Shown in pieces: positions 8,136 through 16,664 of a stretch of DNA of 64,000 nt. How positions within the stretch are numbered: the first letter of the stretch is position 1; every line of letters starts with the position of its first letter. Source of the DNA: an uncultured Verrucomicrobiota bacterium (GTDB taxonomy: Bacteria > Verrucomicrobiota > Verrucomicrobiia > Opitutales > Opitutaceae); contig CAIUGM010000006.1 of the NCBI GenBank assembly GCA_903898675.1, forward strand, positions 25,101 to 89,100. Reading direction: 5' to 3'. The translations under genes were made by a program, and so were the position numbers. The notes under the pieces are model-generated. The model was not told where the DNA came from. It made no database searches and saw only the letters and a program-made list of their open reading frames with translations.

Positions 8136-9620
8136 ATGACTCCCGCTCCGCGCACTGTTGCCATCGTCGGCCGCCCCAATGTGGGCAAGAGCCGCCTGTT
8201 TAACCGGCTGGCGCGCAAGCGTATTTCCATTGTCCATGATATGCCGGGCGTGACGCGGGACGTCGTGAACGCGGAGGTCAAGGACGGCAGCTACACGCTC
8301 CTCGACACCGGCGGCCTGGGTCTGACCGGCAGCGATACGCCGGCACGGATCACCAAGGCGTCGGAAGAGCAGGTGGCCTTCGCCATCGAGGCGGCCGCGG
8401 TCATCGTCTTCGTGGTCGACGCGCGCGAGGGCGTCACCGGGCTGGACGAGCGCATCGCCCAGCGCCTGCGCAAGAGCAAGAAGCACGTGATCCTCGCGGC
8501 CAACAAGGCCGACAGCGGCAAGGAGAAGGTCGCGGAGATCTCCGAGTTTTACCGGCTGGGCTTTGGCGAGCCGATTTACCTTTCCGCGGAGCACGGCAAC
8601 GGCGAGGCCGCGTTGCGCGACGCGATCATGGAGAAGCTCGGGCCGGAGCCCGCCGAGACGGACCTCGACCGGGAGCGCCTGAGCATCTGCTTCGTCGGCC
8701 GGCCCAACGTCGGCAAGTCGTCCCTCAGCAACCGGCTCCTCAAGAGCGACCGGCTGATCGTCAGCGACCAGCCCGGCACGACGCGCGACGCCGTGGAACT
8801 CGATTTCACCTATACCAGCCGCGAGGGCAAGCCGTGGGCGTTCCGCCTGATGGACACCGCCGGCATCCGGGCGGCCACCAAGCTGTCGTCATCGGTCGAG
8901 TATTTTTCCCGCCTGCGTTCGCTCGAGGCGATCAAGAGCGCCGACGTGGTGTTCATGGTGCTCGACGCCATGGACGGCGTGACGCACCAGGACCAGGCCA
9001 TCGCCGGCGAGATCATCAAGGCGGCGAAGCCCATCGTGATCGTGGTCAACAAGTGGGACCTGGTGCACGATGCATTCAACAAGCACGAGGTCGACAAGTT
9101 CAAGACCGAGCGCGAATACCGCGAAAACTACGAGAAGACGCTCTTCGAGAAACTTTTCTTCACGCCCGGCGCGCCGGTGATGTTCGTCTCGGCGCTGACC
9201 GGCCACGAGATCACGCGCATGCTCAAGTCGGCCCGGGCGCTCGCCCGCCGCCTCGACACGAAGATCCCGACCGCGAAGCTCAACGCCACCATCATCGCGC
9301 TCGCGGACCGCACGCCGCCGCCGTCGACCTACGGCACGCGCTTCCGCGTCTATTACGCCACGCAGACCGGCAGCCGGCCGTTCCGCATGAAGCTGTTTTG
9401 CAACCAGGAGCGCAGCCTGACGGAATCCTACCGCCGCTACCTCGAGGCCGGCCTCGTCAAGGAATTCGACCTCGACGGCTGCCCCATCCACTTCGATTTG
9501 ATCGGCAAGAAAAAGCAGTCGGTCGCCGACCGGCTCGCCGCCAAGGGTACGCGCAAGAACCTCGCCGCCGCCGAGGCGGGGGAGGCCGATGACGTGCACG
9601 ACGGCGTGTTCGATGACTGA
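8136..9620 (+). CDS. der: Ribosome biogenesis GTPase Der (EngA)
   Basis: 494 residues with two tandem G domains and a KH-like C-terminal domain, the normal Der plan. It is needed for 50S subunit maturation. G1 motifs are GRPNVGKSRLFNRL (near residue 10) and GRPNVGKSSLSNRL (near residue 188); NKAD and NKWD are the base-specificity motifs. The ATG at 8136 gives MTPAPRTVAIVGRPNVGK, the expected start. The C-terminus carries an acidic tail (EAGEADDVHDGVFDD). Confidence 0.97.
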   Translation: MTPAPRTVAIVGRPNVGKSRLFNRLARKRISIVHDMPGVTRDVVNAEVKDGSYTLLDTGGLGLTGSDTPARITKASEEQVAFAIEAAAVIVFVVDAREGVTGLDERIAQRLRKSKKHVILAANKADSGKEKVAEISEFYRLGFGEPIYLSAEHGNGEAALRDAIMEKLGPEPAETDLDRERLSICFVGRPNVGKSSLSNRLLKSDRLIVSDQPGTTRDAVELDFTYTSREGKPWAFRLMDTAGIRAATKLSSSVEYFSRLRSLEAIKSADVVFMVLDAMDGVTHQDQAIAGEIIKAAKPIVIVVNKWDLVHDAFNKHEVDKFKTEREYRENYEKTLFEKLFFTPGAPVMFVSALTGHEITRMLKSARALARRLDTKIPTAKLNATIIALADRTPPPSTYGTRFRVYYATQTGSRPFRMKLFCNQERSLTESYRRYLEAGLVKEFDLDGCPIHFDLIGKKKQSVADRLAAKGTRKNLAAAEAGEADDVHDGVFDD

Positions 9621-9649
9621 GGGAGCCACCCGGATATGATGCCAATGCC

Positions 9650-9721
9650 TGTCATGCTGAGCGAAGCGAAGCATCCAGGTGCATGCGCGGATCTGGATTC
9701 TTCGCTACGCTCAGAATGACA
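9650..9721. repeat. Inverted repeat, GTCATxCTGAGCGAAGCGAAG family
   Basis: The left arm starts TGTCATGCTGAGCGAAGCG at 9650 and the right arm ends CGCTCAGAATGACA at 9721. Sequences of this type are widespread in environmental genomes. It fills the der-fmt spacer. A diverged copy lies at about 51730-51838. Confidence 0.85.
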
Positions 9722-9740
9722 ACGCAGAGGTCTAACGCCC

Positions 9741-10739
9741 ATGCTTAAGCTCGTCTTCATGGGCTCCGACCCGATCGCCCTGCCGGCGCTGAACTGGCTG
9801 GCCGGGGAGGGGAGCGGTGTCGCCCAGGTCGTCGGGGTCTTCACCCAGCCGGACCGGGCGGCCGGCCGCGGCCAGAAAATTCAGGCCACCGAGATCAAGC
9901 TCTGGGCGGAGGCCCGCGGGCTCCCCGTCCTGCAACCGCAGAAAGTCGGCCCGGCGGAACGCCAGCAACTGCTAGACCTGCAGCCCGACCTGACCCTGGT
10001 CATGGCCTACGGGCATATTTTGCGGCAGGAATTCATCGATGCCCCGCGGCTCGGCACGTTCAACCTGCACACCTCGGTGCTGCCGCACTACCGTGGCGCC
10101 TCGCCGATCCAGACGGCGATCTGCAACGGCGAGCGCGAGACGGGCGTGACGCTCATGCGGCTCGTGTTCAAGCTCGACGCCGGCCCGGTGGCGGAGGTGG
10201 AACGCGTGGCCATCGACCCGCTCGACACGGCCCGGGAAATCGAGGCCAAGCTAGCCGCAGCCTGCGTGCCCCTGCTCGCCCGGAGTCTCGGCAGGATTGC
10301 CGCGGGCGCCCAGACGTTCACGCCACAGGACGAATCCCAGGCGACGTTCTGCCGGCGGCTGGAGAAGGCCGACGGTGCACTCGATTTCCACGCTCCGGCT
10401 GCGGCGCTGGCCGCCCGGATCAACGGGCTCATGCCCTGGCCGGGCTGCACCGTGGCGATCAACGGCCAGGTCGTGAAACTGGGCCTGGCGGACGTTAGTA
10501 GTTTAATAGACTACAAACCGGCCGGGGTCGGGGTCGTGGTTGGCACCGACGAGCACGGCCTGCTCGTCGCCACCGGGCAGGGGACGCTGCGCCTGCGCCT
10601 GCTCCAGCGCCCGGGCGGCCGGATGTTGCCGGCCGGGGAGTTTGTCCGCGGGTTTCCCGTGCCGGCCGGCACCGTGCTGCCGTCGCAACCGATGACCCCG
10701 CTCGTGGCACCGGCGCCGTTTCCGCGGGTCAAGGTCTAA
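9741..10739 (+). CDS. fmt: Methionyl-tRNA formyltransferase with an in-frame repeat insert
   Basis: 332 residues, somewhat longer than the usual 310-320. It formylates initiator Met-tRNA using 10-formyltetrahydrofolate. MLKLVFMGSDPIALPAL opens the formyltransferase domain; FNLHTSVLPHYRGASPIQ holds the catalytic His and the substrate loop. The C-terminal OB-fold domain follows. Residues 252-259 (VSSLIDYK) are encoded by a copy of the GTAGTTTAATAGACTAC repeat found between genes at 2483-2544, so the repeat appears to have been absorbed into a domain linker or loop without breaking the frame. The start follows ACGCCC. Confidence 0.96.
   Translation: MLKLVFMGSDPIALPALNWLAGEGSGVAQVVGVFTQPDRAAGRGQKIQATEIKLWAEARGLPVLQPQKVGPAERQQLLDLQPDLTLVMAYGHILRQEFIDAPRLGTFNLHTSVLPHYRGASPIQTAICNGERETGVTLMRLVFKLDAGPVAEVERVAIDPLDTAREIEAKLAAACVPLLARSLGRIAAGAQTFTPQDESQATFCRRLEKADGALDFHAPAAALAARINGLMPWPGCTVAINGQVVKLGLADVSSLIDYKPAGVGVVVGTDEHGLLVATGQGTLRLRLLQRPGGRMLPAGEFVRGFPVPAGTVLPSQPMTPLVAPAPFPRVKV
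10494..10518 (+). repeat. Palindromic element inside fmt
   Basis: The 17-mer GTAGTTTAATAGACTAC at 10498-10514 plus flanks (GTTA before, AAAC after) matches the intergenic copies at 2483-2505 and 2522-2544 almost exactly. In fmt it is read in frame. The base composition (AT-rich) is unlike the surrounding GC-rich coding sequence. Confidence 0.85.
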
Positions 10740-10778
10740 GGCTTGTTTTTGCCCCGCAAATTCCCAACCATCGCCCCC

Positions 10779-11363
10779 ATGAAAAGTCCGCTCTTTCGCT
10801 ATGTCGGTTTGCTCGTCGTCCTGACCTCGCCGGCCTGGGCGCAACAGAATTACTCCACGGACAACACCCGGGTGGAGCTGGCCAGTCTCCGGCAGGATGT
10901 GCTGCTCCTGACCCAGCGCGTCGGCGAGCTGACCATGACCGTCGAGCAGCTCAACCGCGACAACAACACGCTTCAGGGCAAGCTCGGCCAGAGCTTGGTC
11001 ACAGTGGAGCAGTTGAACGCGGCCGTGGCGGACATGAACCGCACCATTCAGGGTGCGCTCGCCGACCAGAAGCGCGAGACCCTCGCGCAGGTGGGCGGCC
11101 AGATGGAGCGCCTCGCGCGGCAGACCCAGGCGGCGATCGATGCCGTGGCGAAGAACCAGGCCACGCGGCCGGTGGTGCAGACCGCGTTTACCGAGGAATT
11201 CCCGAAGGAGGGCATCAATTACACCGTGCAGCCCGGCGACACCCTCGCCGTCATCGCGCGCAAGAACAACGCGAAGCTCAAGGACATCATCAACGCGAAC
11301 AAGATCGCCGACCAAAGCAAGATCATGGTCGGCCAGACGCTGTTCATCCCGCAGGGCAAATAA
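10779..11363 (+). CDS. Exported coiled-coil LysM protein
   Basis: 194 residues. A signal peptide (KSPLFRYVGLLVVLTSPAWAQ) is followed by a helical, heptad-like region from about 30 to 130 (repeated EQLN, LTQR, LAR units), then one C-terminal LysM domain, YTVQPGDTLAVIARKNNAK to GQTLFIPQGK. LysM binds peptidoglycan glycan, so the protein probably sits in the periplasm as a wall-bound coiled coil. The ATG at 10779 follows CGCCCCC. parB begins 4 nt after the stop, so they are likely co-transcribed. Confidence 0.85.
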   Translation: MKSPLFRYVGLLVVLTSPAWAQQNYSTDNTRVELASLRQDVLLLTQRVGELTMTVEQLNRDNNTLQGKLGQSLVTVEQLNAAVADMNRTIQGALADQKRETLAQVGGQMERLARQTQAAIDAVAKNQATRPVVQTAFTEEFPKEGINYTVQPGDTLAVIARKNNAKLKDIINANKIADQSKIMVGQTLFIPQGK

Positions 11364-11367
11364 TTTC

Positions 11368-12276
11368 ATGGCTACCCCAAAATCACGGCTGGGTCGCGGA
11401 CTCGGCTCACTGATCAGCAGCGGCACCACCCCGCCGAAAACCACGGCGCCAGTGGCGCTCGCGCCGGCACCCGTCGCGGTCGCCGACGGTCTGCCGGGTT
11501 ACCGGGAAGTCGCGGTCCATCTGGTCGAGCCGAACCCCTATCAACCGCGCAAGGAGTTTTCCCCCGAGGCGCTCACCGAGCTGGTGGAGAGCATCCGCGC
11601 CGAGGGCCTGTTGCAACCGATCGTGGTCCGGCCGGTGGGCGACCGCTTCCAGCTCATCGCGGGCGAGCGCCGCTGGCGCGCCTTTCAGCAACTGAAGCTC
11701 AAGGCGATTCCCGCGCGGATCATGACGTCCAGCGACGCGTCGTCCGCGTCCCTGGCCCTGATCGAGAATTTACAGCGCGCCGACCTGAACCCCCTCGAGG
11801 AGGCGCACGGCTACGCCAGCCTCATCCGCGATTTCGACCTGACGCAGGAAGCCGCGGCCCAGCGCGTCGGCAAGGGCCGCGCCACGGTCGCTAATTCCCT
11901 GCGGTTGCTCGGCCTCGAGGCGGAGCTGCAAGGCTACATCGGAAAGGGGATGCTCAGCGTCGGCCATGCGAAGGTGCTGCTTGGCGTCGAGAACTCGGCG
12001 GAGCGCCTCGTCCTGGCCCGGCGAACCATGGAGCAGGGCTTGAGTGTGCGGGCGCTGGAGGAACTCCTGCAGCACCACGCCGGCGGCGCCGGCAAGAAGC
12101 GCAAGATGCCCGCCGCCACGGCGACGGCCCTGTCCGATATTGAGAAAAAGCTGACCTCCCACCTGGGCGCGCGGAGCACCCTGAAGCATTCCCCCAAGCG
12201 CGGCCGTATCATCATCGAATACCAAGGCAACGAGGACCTGTCGCGCGTGCTGGAGAAGATGGGCCTGAGGCTTTGA
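11368..12276 (+). CDS. parB: Chromosome partitioning protein ParB
   Basis: 302 residues. ParB binds parS sites near the origin, spreads by CTP switching and loads SMC. RLGRGLGSLI at the N-terminus is the ParA-interaction motif; VEPNPYQPRKEF and IAGERRWRAFQ are the CTP-binding ParB/Srx motifs; ENLQRADLNPLEEAHGY follows and then a helix-turn-helix (TQEAAAQRVGKGRATVANSLRL is its region). No parA gene lies beside it and I see no parS-like palindrome in the window, so parA and the sites must be elsewhere. Confidence 0.95.
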   Translation: MATPKSRLGRGLGSLISSGTTPPKTTAPVALAPAPVAVADGLPGYREVAVHLVEPNPYQPRKEFSPEALTELVESIRAEGLLQPIVVRPVGDRFQLIAGERRWRAFQQLKLKAIPARIMTSSDASSASLALIENLQRADLNPLEEAHGYASLIRDFDLTQEAAAQRVGKGRATVANSLRLLGLEAELQGYIGKGMLSVGHAKVLLGVENSAERLVLARRTMEQGLSVRALEELLQHHAGGAGKKRKMPAATATALSDIEKKLTSHLGARSTLKHSPKRGRIIIEYQGNEDLSRVLEKMGLRL

Positions 12277-12297
12277 GAGAGAGTGACCGGAGTCTTT

Positions 12298-12476
12298 GAA
12301 CCACAGAGACACGGAGGCACAGAGGACCGACCGACTGCGGATTTTTGCTCCAAGTCAGCCAAGGCAACCGAGTTGAGGCGTCACCGGGCTCCAACTTCAT
12401 CGGATATCGCAAGGTTCACACCAATCCACCCTGTTTCTTTAGTTTCCCTCTTTCTGTGTCTCTGTGCTTCTGTGGT
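12298..12476. repeat. Inverted repeat, CACAGAG family
   Basis: The left arm GAACCACAGAGACACGGAGG (from 12298) and right arm TCTCTGTGCTTCTGTGGT (ending 12476) are imperfect reverse complements separated by about 120 nt. It occupies most of the parB-secG spacer. No gene is seen inside. Confidence 0.75.
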
Positions 12477-12546
12477 GAAATCAGCTCAGACCGGGTCAGA
12501 ACTAGGTTTGACAAAGCTGGTCTGACTACGTTGCTTTCCACTCTTT

Positions 12547-12915
12547 ATGACCCTGATCATCTACCTTTTGACGGCCATCCTGTTGTTCACTTCCGTGTTC
12601 CTGATCTTCGTCGTGCTCATGCAGCGCGCCAAGACTGACGGCGGCATCGGTGCGGCCATGGGCGGCGGCAGCATGGAATCCACCTTCGGCGCCGAGACCG
12701 GCAACGTGCTCAGCAAGGCGACCATTAACGCCGCGGTCATCTTCTTCGTGGTGAGCTTCCTCCTGTACCTCTCCCACATCTACCAGTCCAAGCACCATGA
12801 GACGGGCGACAACCGCCTGCCGACCGTGGTGGCTCCGGCCGCGACGAGTGCGCCAGCCGCCACGACCCCGGCTCCGCTGACCACGCAGCCCGCCCCGGGT
12901 GAGCCCAAGAAGTAA
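12547..12915 (+). CDS. secG: Preprotein translocase subunit SecG
   Basis: 122 residues. Two membrane helices (about residues 3-24 and 58-80) flank a cytoplasmic loop with the SecG signature LMQRAKTDGGIGAAMGGG. SecG assists SecYE in protein export. A Pro/Ala/Thr-rich C-terminal tail (about 90-122) is an extension beyond the core. A strong intrinsic terminator starts 8 nt after the stop. Confidence 0.92.
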   Translation: MTLIIYLLTAILLFTSVFLIFVVLMQRAKTDGGIGAAMGGGSMESTFGAETGNVLSKATINAAVIFFVVSFLLYLSHIYQSKHHETGDNRLPTVVAPAATSAPAATTPAPLTTQPAPGEPKK

Positions 12916-12922
12916 ACTTTCC

Positions 12923-12948
12923 AGCCCGGTGTTTTACCGGGCTTTTTT
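12923..12948 (+). terminator. Intrinsic terminator of secG
   Basis: AGCCCGGT (12923-12930), loop GTTTT, ACCGGGCT (12936-12943) and then a T-run to 12948. It is the best rho-independent terminator in the window. It coincides with the 5' end of the next reading frame. Confidence 0.85.
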
Positions 12949-13795
12949 CTGCCTGCTGGCGGTGGCCCTGCGGCTGGACCTGACGGCTCAGGCCACGGGT
13001 TACCGGCCGGCCGCCAACTACGCGGCCGGCGGCAAGGCCGACCAGGCCAAGGGCGCGCAGATCCTCGAGACCTTCCGCCGCGCCGGCATCGCCGGCAGCT
13101 ACTGGCTCTCCGTCGAACTCCGGATCATGCCGCACCAGGGCGCCGAACGCACCGTGAGCGGCGAGTTGTTTGGCACCCGGAACGAGCAGGGGCCGCTTTC
13201 GCGCCTGATCCTCGCCGGGCCGGCCGGAGCGCGGTCGTGGCTCATCCAAGGCGGACCGCAACCGGCACTCTGGCTGACGGATGGCACCGCCGCTGACCCG
13301 GTGACCCGGCCGGTTGCAGACGACAAGCTGCTGGCTCCAATCGACGGCAGCCAGGGCACGGACCTGACGCCGTTCGACCTGCAGATGCCTTTTCTCTACT
13401 GGACGGACTTTGTGTATGAGGGCCTCGCGCGCGTGCGCGGGCGCCCGGCGGACAGCTTTGTGCTTTATCCACCGGCGGACCTGGCCGCCCGGCAGCCCAG
13501 CCTGACGGGCGTGCGGGTTTTTATCGACACGCAGTTCCAGGCCCTCGTGCAGGCCGAGTTGCTCGGGGCCAAGGGTGTAGCGGAAAAAACCATCTCCATC
13601 CTCGACCTGAAGAAAGTGGGGGACCAGTGGATCGTGCAGTCGATCGACCTCCGCAACAACCTCACGCGTGACAAGACCCGCTTCACGGTGAAGGCCGCCG
13701 CTTTGAACCTAGACCTGCCGGCCGCGGTGTTCGACCCGGCGCAACTTGCCACGGCCCCGGCGCCGGTGCCGGCGGAGAAGATCCAGCATTTCTGA
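12929..13795 (+). CDS. Exported LolA-like (outer-membrane lipoprotein-sorting type) protein
   Basis: About 288 residues. VFYRAFFCLLAVALRLDLTAQA is a signal peptide; the rest resembles the LolA-like family annotated as outer membrane lipoprotein-sorting protein: a beta-rich domain with ILDLKKVGDQWIVQSIDL and an earlier YEGLARVRGRPADSFVLYPP. The start is uncertain. GTG 12929 lies inside the secG terminator stem, and GTG 12899 lies inside secG; neither has a convincing ribosome site. If the terminator works, most transcripts would stop here, and this gene would be expressed only by read-through or from an unseen promoter. Confidence 0.7.
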   Translation: MFYRAFFCLLAVALRLDLTAQATGYRPAANYAAGGKADQAKGAQILETFRRAGIAGSYWLSVELRIMPHQGAERTVSGELFGTRNEQGPLSRLILAGPAGARSWLIQGGPQPALWLTDGTAADPVTRPVADDKLLAPIDGSQGTDLTPFDLQMPFLYWTDFVYEGLARVRGRPADSFVLYPPADLAARQPSLTGVRVFIDTQFQALVQAELLGAKGVAEKTISILDLKKVGDQWIVQSIDLRNNLTRDKTRFTVKAAALNLDLPAAVFDPAQLATAPAPVPAEKIQHF

Positions 13796-13820
13796 TTGCC
13801 GGAGCCAATCCAGGGCGAGT

Positions 13821-13972
13821 GACCACGGATTACACGGATGATCACTGATGGATGCACTCCGCAGGAAGCTCTAAACCGGGCGCGACCCGGAATCCGCAGA
13901 TTCGACCCGCGATCCGTTGCGGTTTGTTTCTCTTCCGGAATATTCGTGTCCATTCGTGTAATTCGTGGTTAA
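13821..13972. repeat. Inverted repeat, CCACGGATTACACGG family
   Basis: ACCACGGATTACACGGATG (from 13822) faces CATTCGTGTAATTCGTGGTT (ending 13970) across about 100 nt. A second copy with the same design lies at 53334-53436. It fills the spacer before the ribbon-helix-helix gene. Confidence 0.75.
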
Positions 13973-13984
13973 GAAAACTGACTT

Positions 13985-14359
13985 ATGCCCGATAAGATCG
14001 CCCGCCCGTTTCCGCTCACGCTGGAGCTCGAGTTTCTCGACCGCCTGAGCGAACCCGTGCGCGAGGGGCGGGCCAAGTCGGTGAGCGACATCATCCGCAC
14101 CGCGCTTGAGAATTACGACCTCGCCAACGTCGTGGTCATGCACCCGCTGCAGGTGCAGATCTCGGTCCGCCTGCCGGCCGAGATCCGGAAAAACCTGCGC
14201 AAGGTTTCCCGCAGCAAGCACACCAGCATCGGCCAGCTGGTCCGGGCGGCCGTGGAGGCCTACCTGCCGCGACTGGAGACCGCTCCCGCCGCGGCCAAGA
14301 CCGCGGTGGTCGGCCAGAAACGGAAGCCGCTCAAGCGGAAGCGCGCCCGGAAGCGATAG
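13985..14359 (+). CDS. Tandem ribbon-helix-helix DNA-binding protein with basic tail
   Basis: 124 residues. Two segments look like ribbon-helix-helix units: [20 protein letters not shown] with [13 protein letters not shown] (residues 10-45), and [18 protein letters not shown] with [15 protein letters not shown] (residues 57-94). The C-terminal 20 residues are Lys/Arg-rich ([13 protein letters not shown]), like histone-like tails. RHH proteins usually dimerise to bind DNA; a fused pair could act as a monomer. Possible roles are transcription regulation or nucleoid association; no target is visible. Confidence 0.7.
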   Translation: MPDKIARPFPLTLELEFLDRLSEPVREGRAKSVSDIIRTALENYDLANVVVMHPLQVQISVRLPAEIRKNLRKVSRSKHTSIGQLVRAAVEAYLPRLETAPAAAKTAVVGQKRKPLKRKRARKR

Positions 14360-14544
14360 GGGCCGTGCCCGCACCGTCCCGGCGCAGGCGAAGGCGTTTG
14401 AGGGCAATCGCCCCCACCAGGATCGTGTCCTTCGCGGTTACTGACTTCTGCGCCAACTGTACCGGTCATTATGACAAACGCCTCCCGGCGACCCCAAGCC
14501 GCAAGCTTGCCTTCGGAAACCGCCGCCCCTTATTTCTGCCCGGA

Positions 14545-15735
14545 ATGAGCACACCGCATCCGCTGTCTGTCTGGGCCCGAAACGTCTCGCCGTCGCCAAC
14601 CCTGGCCATTGATGCCAAGGCCAAGGCCATGCTGGCCGCCGGCGAGGACGTCTGCAGCTTCGCCGCGGGCGAGCCGGACTTCGACACGCCGCAGTTCATC
14701 AAGGACGCCGCCATCGCCGCGCTGCAGTCCGGCAAGACGAAGTACGCGCCGACCCCCGGCATCGAGCCGCTCCGCGTCGCCGTTGTGGAGCGTTATGCGG
14801 CGGAATACGGCTACAAGCTGACCCCGGCCCAGGTGGTCGTGTCCCCCGGCGGGAAGTTTTCGTGCTACCTTGGCATCCTCGCCGTCTGCAATCCCGGCGA
14901 CGAGGTCATCATCCCCGCGCCCTACTGGGTCAGCTATCCCGAGATGGTGAAGCTGGCCGGGGCCGTGCCGAAGTTTGTCCTCTGCGACGACCGGGCCGGC
15001 TTCAAGCTCACGCCGGCCCAGCTCGAGGCCGCCATCACGCCGAAGACCAAGCTGCTGGTCCTCTGCAGCCCGTCGAATCCCAGCGGCGCCGTCTACACCC
15101 GCGCCGAGCTCGCCGCGATCGCGGAGCTCTGCGTGCGCCACAATCTCTACGTCCTCTCCGACGAGATGTACGAGCACCTGATCTATGACGGCAACCAACC
15201 GGTGAATTTCGCCATGCTGGGCGCCGAGGTGGAGCAACGCACGATCACCGTCGCGGGATTTTCCAAGACCTACTCCATGACCGGCTGGCGGCTCGGCACG
15301 CTGGTCGCGCCCGCGCCCATCGCCAAGGCCTGCGCGGAGCTGCAGAGCCAGATGTCATCCAACGCCACGACCTTTGCCCAGTACGGCGCGCTCGCGGCTC
15401 TCAAGGAAAAAGCCAAGGCGGTTGCGGCGCTCGCGGAAATGAAGACGGCCTTTGACCGCCGCCGGAAGTTCCTGCACGCCGAGCTGAACAAGATCCCCGG
15501 GGTCAGCTGCCTGCTCGCCGGCGGGGCATTCTACCTCTTTCCGAATATCTCCAGCTTCGGGCTCAAGGACGTTGAGTTCTGCGCCAAGCTGCTCGAGCAG
15601 GAGAAGGTCGCCGCGGTCCCCGGCTCGGCCTTCGGCGCCGAGGGTTACCTCCGGCTGAGCTACGCCACGAGCGACGAGATCATCGCGAAGGGCGTCGCCC
15701 GCCTGGCGCACTTCTGCGCCGGGTTGAAAAAGTAG
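14545..15735 (+). CDS. aspC: Class I aspartate aminotransferase
   Basis: 396 residues, fold-type I PLP enzyme. It transaminates aspartate with 2-oxoglutarate (and perhaps prephenate, as in the bacterial I-gamma group). [26 protein letters not shown] and [13 protein letters not shown] are typical, with PLP Lys241 in the last. ATG 14545 gives [19 protein letters not shown], the usual start for these proteins. The symbol is by function; aatA would be equally valid. Confidence 0.92.
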   Translation: MSTPHPLSVWARNVSPSPTLAIDAKAKAMLAAGEDVCSFAAGEPDFDTPQFIKDAAIAALQSGKTKYAPTPGIEPLRVAVVERYAAEYGYKLTPAQVVVSPGGKFSCYLGILAVCNPGDEVIIPAPYWVSYPEMVKLAGAVPKFVLCDDRAGFKLTPAQLEAAITPKTKLLVLCSPSNPSGAVYTRAELAAIAELCVRHNLYVLSDEMYEHLIYDGNQPVNFAMLGAEVEQRTITVAGFSKTYSMTGWRLGTLVAPAPIAKACAELQSQMSSNATTFAQYGALAALKEKAKAVAALAEMKTAFDRRRKFLHAELNKIPGVSCLLAGGAFYLFPNISSFGLKDVEFCAKLLEQEKVAAVPGSAFGAEGYLRLSYATSDEIIAKGVARLAHFCAGLKK

Positions 15736-15752
15736 CGTGCAGTACGGATTGG

Positions 15753-15779
15753 TTTACCACAGAGACACGGAGACACGGA
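15753..15779. repeat. Single arm of the CACAGAG repeat
   Basis: TTACCACAGAGACACGGAG followed by ACACGG matches the arms at 631-649 and 12298. No facing arm is seen within 100 nt, so this is a solo copy. Confidence 0.65.
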
Positions 15780-15849
15780 ATTGAATCCGGATTCCGGGAC
15801 CTTACGAATCTGTGCGAAACCAACCCCGGGCTGGCGCGTCTAGCAGGGG

Positions 15850-16623
15850 ATGAAGCGGCTGCTCCATGTTTTGTTCCTGCTGGCCCTGGCCGGTACCGCG
15901 CCGGCCGAGCTGGTCCGGCGGGAGTGGGTGGTTGATGGCGTCAAGCGGGAGGCACTGGTCAGCATCCCCGCCAACACCGGGTCGGAGCTGCCGGTGGTCT
16001 TCGCCTTTCACGGCCATGGCGGCACGATGCGACAGGCCTCGCGCAGCTTTCCGATCCACGAACTCTGGCCACAGGCGATTGTCGTCTACCCGCAGGGTTT
16101 GCCCACCGTCAGCCAACTGGTCGACAAGGCCGGGGAAAAAGCCGGCTGGCAGGGCACCGCCGGCGCGCAGGGCGACCGGGACTTGAAGTTCTTCGACGCC
16201 ATGCTCGCAACGCTGCGCGCGGAATACCACGTCGATGCGAGACGCATCTATGCCACCGGGCATTCCAACGGCGGACTGTTCACCTACCTGCTGTGGGCGG
16301 AGCGCGGCGATACTTTTGCCGCGTTCGCCCCGTCGGCCGCATTGCTCGCGCGGGGTTACCAGAAATTCACCCCGAAGCCGGTGCTGCACCTCGGCAGCCC
16401 GGACGACCCGCTCGTCAAGTTTGCGTGGCAGGCGCGGATGATCGACTACGTCCTCAAGCTCAACGGCTGCGGCCCGCGCCAGCCCAACGCCACCGGGTAC
16501 ACCTCGTATCCGTCAAGCAAAGGCGCCGAGGTCGCCACCTTCCTGCACCCCGGCGGCCACCGCTATCCGCCCGAGGGCGCCGGGTTGGTCGTTAAGTTTT
16601 TCCAGGCGCACGCGCAGCCGTGA
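15850..16623 (+). CDS. Exported CE1/PHB-depolymerase-like esterase
   Basis: 257 residues. A signal peptide (KRLLHVLFLLALAGTAPA) precedes an alpha/beta hydrolase. VVFAFHGHGGT is the oxyanion segment, GHSNGG holds the nucleophile Ser139, a DD pair near residue 183 may hold the Asp, and GGHRYPP the His. The set fits the LpqC/feruloyl-esterase/poly-3-hydroxybutyrate depolymerase family, which cleaves esters on polysaccharides or polyesters. The neighbours are exported glycosidases, which favours a glycan-ester substrate. Confidence 0.8.
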   Translation: MKRLLHVLFLLALAGTAPAELVRREWVVDGVKREALVSIPANTGSELPVVFAFHGHGGTMRQASRSFPIHELWPQAIVVYPQGLPTVSQLVDKAGEKAGWQGTAGAQGDRDLKFFDAMLATLRAEYHVDARRIYATGHSNGGLFTYLLWAERGDTFAAFAPSAALLARGYQKFTPKPVLHLGSPDDPLVKFAWQARMIDYVLKLNGCGPRQPNATGYTSYPSSKGAEVATFLHPGGHRYPPEGAGLVVKFFQAHAQP

Positions 16624-16639
16624 GCGGAGTAGCCGGGGT

Positions 16640-16664
16640 AGGGGCGCAGCGAGTCAGCGCCCCT
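16640..16664. repeat. GGGGCGC hairpin downstream of the esterase
   Basis: AGGGGCGC (16640-16647) pairs with GCGCCCCT (16657-16664), 8 bp with a 9-nt loop. The text GTAGGGGCGCAGC links it to the family at 34106, 42198 and 44012. It could double as a weak terminator. Confidence 0.6.

Noticed and set aside
11368..12276. Chromosome origin near parB
   Set aside because: No parA, dnaA, gidA or rpmH nearby, no parS-like TGTTTCACGTGAAACA and no DnaA-box cluster seen, so the origin is not in view.
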